NCBI GenBank assembly: GCA_903908025.1
Contig: CAIVQM010000457.1
Coordinates: forward strand, 1-10,517
DNA length: 10,517 nt
Reading direction: 5' to 3'
From: an uncultured bacterium
GTDB taxonomy: Bacteria; Actinomycetota; Actinomycetes; S36-B12
The position numbers were made by a program, and so were the translations under genes. A model generated the notes under the pieces. It was not told the origin of the DNA. It saw only the letters and a list, made by a program, of their open reading frames with translations, and did no database searches. Shown here one piece after another: positions 1 through 4,896 of this stretch (the stretch's first letter is position 1; each line of letters opens with the position of its first letter).

Positions 1-190
1 CGATCCGGCAGCCGCGTACTGCCGGGTAGGGCGGCCACAAGGGCCGCCCGTACGATCCGGCAGCCGCGTACTGCCGGGTAGGGCGGCCACAAGGGCCGCC
101 CGTACGATCCGGCAGCCGCGTACTGCCGGGTAGGGCGGTACGATCCGGCAGCCGCGTACCGCGTGGTACGGGCGGCCCTTGTGGCCGCCC
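1..190. repeat. 52-bp tandem hairpin repeat (about 3.5 units)
   Basis: Units start at 1, 53, 105 and 141 with the same sequence, beginning cgatccggcagccgcgta. Units 1 and 2 are identical full 52-bp copies. Each holds two perfect hairpins: a 7-bp stem (ccggcag/ctgccgg, 5-11 with 19-25 in unit 1) and an 8-bp stem (gggcggcc/ggccgccc, 29-36 with 42-49) around the loop acaag. Unit 3 (105-140) lacks 16 bases that include most of the second hairpin. Unit 4 diverges after base 159: it has a 6-bp stem (cgtacc/ggtacg, 155-170) and then the 8-bp hairpin in inverted orientation (170-190, loop cttgt). There are no spacers, so this is not CRISPR. It resembles the REP-like intergenic palindromes common in some Chloroflexota and cyanobacteria; that family assignment is inference. 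The array touches the window edge and may continue. Confidence 0.9.
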
Positions 191-377
191 TTGTCCGGCC
201 AATCTATCAAATTACCTCGGACGGAGGACGAGGTAGGCAGGCGATGCCACGTCTGCTCGTTGATGGGACGGCTCATTGGGGATACCTCCGCTAGGCAGCG
301 ATACCTGCCTCCATCGTACCAGCTTCTGCAAGACTTTACGTGGCACCCTTGGGCATGGTTCAAAAGGAGATCCTTCT
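191..377. other. non-coding gap between repeat and glycosyltransferase
   Basis: Together with the repeat this makes 377 bases without a convincing gene. The composition is visibly less GC-rich than the flanks. A reading frame in phase with the glycosyltransferase stays open back to a TTG at 276, but its translation (GIPPLGSDTCLHRTS and so on) looks like no glycosyltransferase N-terminus. I see no tRNA, riboswitch or clear sigma-70 promoter. The only convincing element is the Shine-Dalgarno sequence at its 3' end. Confidence 0.6.
362..369 (+). promoter_or_regulatory. strong Shine-Dalgarno sequence before an ATA codon
   Basis: The sequence aaaaggag is a near-perfect Shine-Dalgarno. It ends eight bases before an in-frame ATA codon at 378. 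That codon sits exactly where related glycosyltransferases begin, just ahead of the first beta strand (LAIIIVTWN). Between the TTG at 276 and the CTG at 396 there is no in-frame ATG, GTG, TTG or CTG. The ribosome site therefore argues for initiation at ATA, which is a rare but documented bacterial start codon. Confidence 0.6.
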
Positions 378-1328
378 ATAAACAAGCTACCAACCCTGGC
401 GATCATCATCGTGACATGGAACGTGCGCGACCTGCTCCGCGCCTGCCTGCACGCCGTTCATGCTTCGCTGAACAACAGTGGGCTGAGCTACGAGGTGTTC
501 GTTGTGGACAACGCCAGTCACGACGGGACGCCCGCGATGCTGCAGGCCGAATTTCCGACCGTGCGGCTGATCGAGTCCGGGGCTAATCTGGGCTTTGCGG
601 GCGGGAATAATCTGGCGTTGCGGGTGGTGTTGCGCGAAGGGCGGGCGCGCTACGTGCTGCTGCTGAACCCCGACACGGTGCCAGTGGGCGACGCGCTGCC
701 GCGCCTCGTGCAGGCGCTTGAAGCGCGGCCCGCGCTGGCAGTCGTTGGCCCGCATCTGCGCTACGGTGACGGCACGGCGCAGTCGTCGCGCCGTCGCTTT
801 CCGACGGTCGCCACGCTGTTTTGGGAAAGCACCGCCCTCGCCCGCCTGTGGCCGGGCAATCCGTGGGCGCAGCGCTACCACTGCGCGGCCCATCCCGACA
901 CGGAGCCGCAGCCGGTTGATTGGCTCGTCGGCGCGGCGCTGCTCGTTCGTGTCGCCGCGATTAGGCGGGCCGGACTGCTCGACGAGCGCTTTTTCATGTA
1001 TAGCGAGGAACTGGAGTGGCAGCAGCGCCTCCAAGCGACGTGGGGCCATGCGGCGGTCTGGTATCTGCCGGAGGCGGTGATTACGCATTATGAAGGCAAA
1101 AGCAGCGACCAAGCGGCGGTGCAGCGTCAGCTTAACTTCAACCGGAGCAAGCTGTTGTTGGCGCGAATGTGGTATGGCTGGCGCGTCGCCAGGCTGCTAC
1201 GGGCCTATCTGTGCTTGAGTTTCGGTTACGCGGGCGCGGTTGAGGCGCTAAAGTGGATGTTGGGGCACCGGCGGGGGTTGCGCCGCCAACGGCTTGTCGC
1301 CTATTGGCAGATTATGCGCGGGCTGTGA
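378..1328 (+). CDS. family 2 glycosyltransferase (rhamnosyltransferase-like)
   Basis: Likely transfers a sugar from a nucleotide-sugar donor to a lipid-linked or cell-surface glycan; donor and acceptor cannot be read from the sequence. Counting from ATA 378 the protein has 316 residues, a usual length for single-domain GT2 enzymes of the WbbL/rhamnosyltransferase type. Visible motifs in order are IIIVTWN (9-15), VVDNASHDGT (42-51, nucleotide-binding Asp), NLGFAGGNN (70-78), LLLNPDT (94-100, the DXD-equivalent metal site), DWLVGAALLVR (181-191) and SEELEWQQR (209-217, the acidic catalytic-base region). A weakly hydrophobic C-terminal stretch (about 273-295) may touch the membrane. The start is uncertain: ATA 378 has the good Shine-Dalgarno and fits the family N-terminus, while TTG 276 would add 34 unlikely residues. 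The gene stands alone between the repeat array and a convergent gene fragment 54 bp away. Codon use differs from the actinobacterial genes to the right, with more AAT, TTG, ATT and TTT. Confidence 0.88.
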   Translation: MNKLPTLAIIIVTWNVRDLLRACLHAVHASLNNSGLSYEVFVVDNASHDGTPAMLQAEFPTVRLIESGANLGFAGGNNLALRVVLREGRARYVLLLNPDTVPVGDALPRLVQALEARPALAVVGPHLRYGDGTAQSSRRRFPTVATLFWESTALARLWPGNPWAQRYHCAAHPDTEPQPVDWLVGAALLVRVAAIRRAGLLDERFFMYSEELEWQQRLQATWGHAAVWYLPEAVITHYEGKSSDQAAVQRQLNFNRSKLLLARMWYGWRVARLLRAYLCLSFGYAGAVEALKWMLGHRRGLRRQRLVAYWQIMRGL

Positions 1329-1382
1329 GTTTTTGGATTGCAGATTTTAGACCTTCGTGGGCTTGCCTCGTGAGCAATGAGC

Positions 1383-1652
1383 CTACTCGTTCAGCGGCAC
1401 GACGAAACTGGCCTCGCCAAAGGGCTTGTCTTTGAGGCGAATGAGCAGCGTGGTCGTGCTGCGACTGAGCGGGCGGCTAACCACCGCTTTGCCTTGCGCC
1501 TGCGCCCCCGCTGCGACGACAAGCACCGCCGGGGTTGAGGCTTGATCGTCAAGCGGATACTCGTTGCCAAGGCCGTCGCTAATGCGGATGTTGTCACTGC
1601 GTAGGGGAAATTCGATGGGGTGGTCGCTGTGGTTTTGCACGCTCCACGAGAC
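1383..1652 (-). CDS. 3' fragment of an unidentified protein, cut at the join
   Basis: This is the last roughly 90 codons of a minus-strand gene whose upstream part is missing. The readable protein runs VSWSVQNHSDHPIEFPLRSD and continues to a TAG at 1383-1385. The pattern of alternating hydrophobic residues with a W-S-V-x-N-x-S-D core suggests a beta-sandwich domain like those at the C-terminus of secreted or envelope proteins (DUF4352-like); this is a resemblance, not an assignment. The frame remains open upstream of about 1652, but from there the DNA reads as hisC in another frame. A 258-base reading from ATG 1640 is possible, but the homologous-looking VSWSV lies before that ATG, so the ATG is internal. 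The gene is convergent with the glycosyltransferase, and I see no convincing terminator in the 54 bp between them. Confidence 0.55.
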   Translation of the reverse strand, partial: VSWSVQNHSDHPIEFPLRSDNIRISDGLGNEYPLDDQASTPAVLVVAAGAQAQGKAVVSRPLSRSTTTLLIRLKDKPFGEASFVVPLNE

Positions 1653-1660
1653 TCGTCGGC
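1644..1660. other. probable join between two unrelated DNA sources
   Basis: Right of this point the minus strand reads as a standard HisC N-terminus up to about residue 80 (ALADYIADE). Left of it the HisC frame turns into nonsense (ACKTTATT), while a frame offset by one base reads as a different protein (VSWSVQNHSDHP). Both genes lose their remainder at the same place. Base composition, codon use and gene type also change here. I see no inverted or direct repeats, insertion sequence or integrase. The exact base cannot be fixed, because the two frames are both plausible for roughly 15 bases. Confidence 0.75.
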
Positions 1661-1891
1661 GATGTAGTCGGCCAGCGCCTGCCGCAGGCGGATCGCATCG
1701 CGATCGGGGTACCGGTTGAGATCCGCGGCGGCCTCGGTGACCGCCGCACCCATGGCCGCTGCGAGATCGTCTGGCAGCGGGAACGGGTTCTCGTTGACGT
1801 TCAGCCGCGCAGCCACGTCAAGCTGCGGCGCCCCGTATGAAGAGATGCCCACCAGATCCGCACGGATCGGCAGGACGAACGGGCCGTTCAC
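1652..1891 (-). pseudogene. hisC: histidinol-phosphate aminotransferase, N-terminal fragment
   Basis: Only the first about 80 of roughly 360 residues remain. HisC is a PLP enzyme that converts imidazole-acetol phosphate to histidinol phosphate, the step just before HisD. The visible N-terminus has family hallmarks: LPIRADLVGISSYGAPQLDV (7-26), LNVNENPFPLP (30-40, substrate loop) and LNRYPDRDAIRLRQALADYI (58-77). The PLP-binding lysine domain and everything beyond is absent. The start is GTG at 1891-1889, overlapping the hisD stop as GTGA, so the two were translationally coupled. The fragment ends at the join with foreign-looking DNA, not at a stop codon or small indel. It is therefore more likely cut by misassembly or rearrangement than decayed in place. 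If the join were real, this copy could not be functional. Confidence 0.88.
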
Positions 1892-3207
1892 CGCACGTCG
1901 CCGGACGACAGGCGCACGCGGATCGCGTCACCGTGGCCGGGCAGGTCCTCAGCCGCCGACAGTGCCAGTACGTGCGGCGCCACATCGCGAAGGGCATTCG
2001 CGTCGTATTCGACGACGTGAATTCCACGTAGGAATGACTGAACCGACAGGCCAGACGAGTGACGTGCGGATCCAGCTGTCGGCAGCACATGATTCGAGCC
2101 CGCCGCATAGTCACCAAGCGAGACGGGCGAATACGTGCCGACGAAGATGGCCCCGGCATTACGCACGCGCATCGCCCACTCACGGGCATCGCGGGTGTGG
2201 ATCTCGAGGTGCTCGGCCGCATAGGCGTCTACGACTCGGAGCCCGGCCTCGAGATCATCGACGATGACGATGGCGCTCTGCGTGCCTGACAGGGCCTCGG
2301 TGACGCGCTCGATGTGCTTGGTCTGCGCGACCTGCCGGACAACTTCAGCCTCGACTGCTTGAGCCAGTTCCTCGGAGGGCGTGACCAGGACCGCAGCGGC
2401 GAGAACATCGTGCTCGGCCTGGCTGATGAGATCAGCCGCCACATGGGCCGCATCGGCCGTGTCGTCGGCCAGCACGAGAACTTCGGTGGGCCCGGCCTCC
2501 GAGTCGATGCCGATGACCCCCTGCAGGGCTCGCTTGGCTGCCGTGACGTAGATGTTGCCCGGCCCCGTGACGAGGTCGACCGGCTCGCATCGACCACCCT
2601 CCGGCAGGTCGACACCGAAGGCAAGCATGGCCACCGCCTGCGCTCCACCGACCGAGTACACCTCGTCGACGCCGAGCAGGGCACAGGCCGCCAGGATCGT
2701 CGGGTGCGGCCAGCCGTCGAAGTCGCGCTGCGCTGGCGACACCACAGCGAGCGAGGCAACACCAGCCACCTGAGCCGGCACAACGTTCATGATCACGCTG
2801 CTGGGGTACACAGCGCGGCCACCAGGGACGTAGAGCCCGACCCGGTCAACGGGAAGCCATCGTTCGGTGACCATGCCGCCGGGCACCACGACGGTCGAGA
2901 TGTCGGTGCGTCGCTGGTCCATATGCACGTGGCGGGCTCGGGCGATTGACTCCAGGAGCGCCTCGCGCACGGCCGGATCAAGGGCATCGGTGGCCCGCTG
3001 CATCACCTCTGCCGGCACCCGCAGCGACGCAGGGCGCACCCCGTCGAGCTGCTCGGTCCAGCGAAGGACGGCCTCTGCACCCCCGGTGCGGACATCCTCG
3101 ATGATCGGGCGGATTCGATCACCCGCGTCAGCCACATCCATGGCGGCACGGGGCAGGATGCTGCGCGGGTCGGCCTTCGAACCGCGGAGGTCGATGCGAC
3201 GGATCAC
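1888..3207 (-). CDS. hisD: histidinol dehydrogenase
   Basis: Catalyses the last two oxidations of histidine synthesis, from L-histidinol through the aldehyde to L-histidine, using two NAD+ and one zinc per subunit, in the cytoplasm. At 439 residues it is full length. Motifs in order are LPVDRVGLYVPGGRAVYPSS (118-137), VYSVGGAQAVAMLAFG (183-198), VTGPGNIYVTAAKR (213-226), EAGPTEVLVLAD (237-248), ISQAEHD (261-267), AEHLEIHTRD (331-340) and LGDYAAGSNHVLPT (364-377). By alignment to the E. coli enzyme the catalytic pair is E332/H333 and the zinc ligands are Q263, H266, D366 and H425; all are present. The start is GTG 3207, giving the usual MIRRIDLRG N-terminus, with a -10 hexamer six bases upstream and no leader. 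It overlaps hisC by four bases and diverges from the LON-domain gene across only 22 bp. Confidence 0.97.
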   Translation of the reverse strand: MIRRIDLRGSKADPRSILPRAAMDVADAGDRIRPIIEDVRTGGAEAVLRWTEQLDGVRPASLRVPAEVMQRATDALDPAVREALLESIARARHVHMDQRRTDISTVVVPGGMVTERWLPVDRVGLYVPGGRAVYPSSVIMNVVPAQVAGVASLAVVSPAQRDFDGWPHPTILAACALLGVDEVYSVGGAQAVAMLAFGVDLPEGGRCEPVDLVTGPGNIYVTAAKRALQGVIGIDSEAGPTEVLVLADDTADAAHVAADLISQAEHDVLAAAVLVTPSEELAQAVEAEVVRQVAQTKHIERVTEALSGTQSAIVIVDDLEAGLRVVDAYAAEHLEIHTRDAREWAMRVRNAGAIFVGTYSPVSLGDYAAGSNHVLPTAGSARHSSGLSVQSFLRGIHVVEYDANALRDVAPHVLALSAAEDLPGHGDAIRVRLSSGDVR

Positions 3208-3212
3208 GGGCC

Positions 3213-3218
3213 TACCTT
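3213..3218 (+). promoter_or_regulatory. predicted -10 element of the LON-domain gene
   Basis: TACCTT on the plus strand matches TANNNT and lies 11 bases before the GTG at 3230. The transcript would have a leader of only a few bases. Five of its six bases are shared with the hisD -10 on the other strand, so RNA polymerase could probably occupy only one promoter at a time. This rests on the consensus and the 22-bp gap, which leaves little room for any other promoter. Confidence 0.4.
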
Positions 3219-3219
3219 A
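3214..3219 (-). promoter_or_regulatory. predicted -10 element of hisD, leaderless layout
   Basis: On the minus strand TAAGGT fits the actinobacterial TANNNT -10 consensus. It is followed by six bases and then the GTG start of hisD at 3207. Initiation six to seven bases after the hexamer would put the transcript's 5' end at the start codon. No TTGAC-like -35 is visible at the normal distance. The hexamer overlaps the predicted plus-strand -10 (3213-3218). Confidence 0.55.
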
Positions 3220-3229
3220 CGCTGCCATA

Positions 3230-3913
3230 GTGGCCGCACCCCTTCCGCTGTTCCCGCTGAACACGCCTCTCGTCCCGGGACTCGTGCTGCCGCTCCACAT
3301 CTTCGAGCACCGCTACCGCGACCTCGTCGCGGAACTGCTCGGCATCGAGGATGAGGACGAACGGGAGTTCGGCGTCATCGGCATCCGCGACGGGCGCGAT
3401 GTCGACCGCGATGGGATCGACGCGCTGTACCCGATCGGCACCGCGACCGTCCTCAGGCAGTCAGAGCGGTTCGACGACGGTCGCTACGACATCGTCACCA
3501 CGGGCAGTCGACGATTCCGCCTGCTGGACGTGGACGACAGCGAACCACTGCTGCGCGCACAGGTGGAGTTCCTCGACGATGTCCTCGACCCCGCTGACAC
3601 CCTCCTCGCCGCAGAGGTCTCGCGGAGCTTCCTGCACTACCGCGCTGCCCTGGGTGGCCAGGTGCCAGACAACATCGTTGACGAGGATGACGACTCGGAT
3701 GACCTGCCCGAGGACCCCACGGTCCTCTCGTACCTGGTGACAGCGGCAATGGTGCTGCCCACGGACGAGCGGCAGGGCCTGCTGGCCGCCGCATCGACCG
3801 GCGAACGTCTCCTCCGCGCCCGGAGCCTGCTGTCCCGGGAGACGGCGCTCATCACAGCGCTGTCCGCGCTGCCGGCCCTCGACCTGCCCGGCCTGCCGCC
3901 GTCGGTGAACTGA
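3230..3913 (+). CDS. single-domain LON substrate-binding protein
   Basis: A 227-residue protein consisting of the N-terminal substrate-binding (PUA-like) domain of Lon protease, without the ATPase or protease domains. The opening APLPLFPLNTPLVPGLVLPL (3-22) followed by HIFEHRYRDLV is the hallmark of this family. Further family features are FGVIGI (47-52), the YPIGTATVLRQSERFDDGRY stretch and a C-terminal helical bundle ending near residue 215. An acidic linker (DEDDDSDD) separates the beta and helical halves. These stand-alone proteins are widespread in Actinobacteria and their role is unknown; binding of unfolded peptides is a guess from the Lon domain. The start is GTG 3230, which gives the family N-terminus; the frame stays open upstream, but only as antisense to hisD. 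The stop is three bases before the YbaK-type gene, so the two are almost certainly one operon. Confidence 0.9.
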   Translation: MAAPLPLFPLNTPLVPGLVLPLHIFEHRYRDLVAELLGIEDEDEREFGVIGIRDGRDVDRDGIDALYPIGTATVLRQSERFDDGRYDIVTTGSRRFRLLDVDDSEPLLRAQVEFLDDVLDPADTLLAAEVSRSFLHYRAALGGQVPDNIVDEDDDSDDLPEDPTVLSYLVTAAMVLPTDERQGLLAAASTGERLLRARSLLSRETALITALSALPALDLPGLPPSVN

Positions 3914-3916
3914 GCC

Positions 3917-4411
3917 GTGACGCGCAAGGAGCCCGGCACCCCAGCAACTGTTGCCCTGAGGGCAGCGGGGATCACGTTCACCGCACATGCCTACGACCAC
4001 GATCCACGCAACTCGTCGTATGGCGAAGAGGCAGCCGCCGCCCTCGGCCTGTCGACCGCCGAGGTCTTCAAGACCCTGCTCGCGATGGTCGACAGCCGCC
4101 CGGTGGTGGGCATCGTGCCGGTGACGGGCAGCCTGGATCTGAAGGCGCTGGCAGCCGCCGCCGGTGGACGCCGCGCCGAGATGGCAGACGCGGCAGCGGC
4201 GCAGCGACTCACCGGGTACGTGCTCGGCGGCATCTCCCCTATCGGGCAGAAACGGCAACTGCCGACTTTCGTCGACGTGAGCGCAGAGACCCTCGCCGCG
4301 GTCTACGTCAGCGGCGGGCGGCGCGGGTTCGACATCGGTCTGGCCCCCGTCGACCTGATCAGCGTGACGGACGGTCGCTACGCGCCGATCGCGCGGCCCG
4401 GACCTCACTGA
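3917..4411 (+). CDS. ybaK: YbaK/EbsC-type aminoacyl-tRNA deacylase
   Basis: Predicted trans-editing enzyme that hydrolyses mischarged tRNA, in well-studied homologues Cys-tRNA(Pro), in the cytoplasm. At 164 residues it has the normal single YbaK domain. Seen are the N-terminal TPATVALRAAGITFTAHAYD (8-27), the conserved lysine in EVFKTLLA (K52, corresponding to the essential lysine of the family), VGIVPVTGSLDLKALA (64-79), GGISPIGQKRQLP (104-116, the G-x-SP-x-G loop) and SGGRRGFDIGLAP (132-144). The start is GTG 3917, three bases after the LON gene stop, with no Shine-Dalgarno of its own, so translation is probably coupled. The last 53 bp overlap the 3' end of the convergent membrane-protein gene. 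Cysteine-tRNA specificity is inferred from the family and cannot be confirmed here. Confidence 0.93.
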   Translation: MTRKEPGTPATVALRAAGITFTAHAYDHDPRNSSYGEEAAAALGLSTAEVFKTLLAMVDSRPVVGIVPVTGSLDLKALAAAAGGRRAEMADAAAAQRLTGYVLGGISPIGQKRQLPTFVDVSAETLAAVYVSGGRRGFDIGLAPVDLISVTDGRYAPIARPGPH

Positions 4412-4889
4412 TCCAGTCGCCGAGGGCAAGGATCATCACCACGGCGACGGAGGCGAGCGCCCACATGACGAACATGCCGGGCATCGCCACCCGCAGCGGT
4501 GCATCGACGACCAGATCCTCGGTCGTGGTGGCACTCAGGCCCACGATGTCGACTGATCCGAGCCGAGTGCCGACAAACCACATCGCTGCCGTTCCGACGG
4601 AACTGGCCAGCAGGCCGGCTATGAGCACGCTGAACAGATGCTCGCGGCGCATATTGGCCAGGCCGATGGTGATCGCGACGCCCGCGACGATGGCGAGCAC
4701 CCCGAACGCAACGTCGGCAGCGAGGTAGCCCTCCGGCTGGTAGGCCTGCGGGAAGTTGGTGCCCGAACGGATGACGAGTGGAACACGTGGCGCCAACTGC
4801 CACCACACGACACCGAGGGCCATACCACTCACGACACCGGCGATCAGGCCAGCAACGATCACCGCGGAGGCACGGCGGGCTGTCGTCAT
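4359..4889 (-). CDS. small four-helix membrane protein (DUF2567-like)
   Basis: A 176-residue predicted inner-membrane protein of unknown function. Hydrophobic segments lie at about 8-30, 57-78, 85-106 and 138-157, with a polar loop at 108-136 between the last two and a basic C-terminal tail (EVRAARSARSDRPSR). The N-terminal pattern GVVWWQLAPRVPLVI (26-40) followed by QPEGYLAADVAFGVLAIVAG (51-70) resembles actinobacterial DUF2567 proteins; I recognise the pattern but cannot verify the family. The start is ATG 4889, seven bases after the dnaE stop with no Shine-Dalgarno. An upstream in-frame extension would run inside dnaE and is arginine-rich shadow sequence. The gene is probably the last of the dnaE transcript. 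Its final 53 bp overlap the convergent deacylase gene. Confidence 0.8.
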   Translation of the reverse strand: MTTARRASAVIVAGLIAGVVSGMALGVVWWQLAPRVPLVIRSGTNFPQAYQPEGYLAADVAFGVLAIVAGVAITIGLANMRREHLFSVLIAGLLASSVGTAAMWFVGTRLGSVDIVGLSATTTEDLVVDAPLRVAMPGMFVMWALASVAVVMILALGDWISEVRAARSARSDRPSR

Positions 4890-4896
4890 GCGCGCG

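Noticed and set aside
1..190. CRISPR array
   Set aside because: The units are directly abutting with no unique spacers, contain two palindromes each, and no cas gene is present.
191..218. Sigma-70 promoter (ttgtcc with a downstream AT-rich patch)
   Set aside because: No -10 at 16-18 bp resembles the consensus, and it lies 160 bases from the gene.
276..377. N-terminal extension of the glycosyltransferase from TTG 276
   Set aside because: No good Shine-Dalgarno precedes the TTG, and the 34 residues do not resemble the start of GT2 enzymes. It is kept only as an alternative start.
1329..1382. Terminator between the convergent glycosyltransferase and gene fragment
   Set aside because: Only a 4-bp stem (ttgc/gcaa) and no clear U-tract follows; this is too weak to call.
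1391..1651. Continuation of the hisC frame to a stop at 1391
   Set aside because: After about residue 80 the translation no longer resembles HisC and is an out-of-frame reading of the neighbouring gene fragment.
2867..3229. Upstream in-frame extension of the LON-domain gene
   Set aside because: It lies entirely antisense to hisD and is rich in Arg and Ser. The family N-terminus (PLPLFPLN) begins right after GTG 3230.
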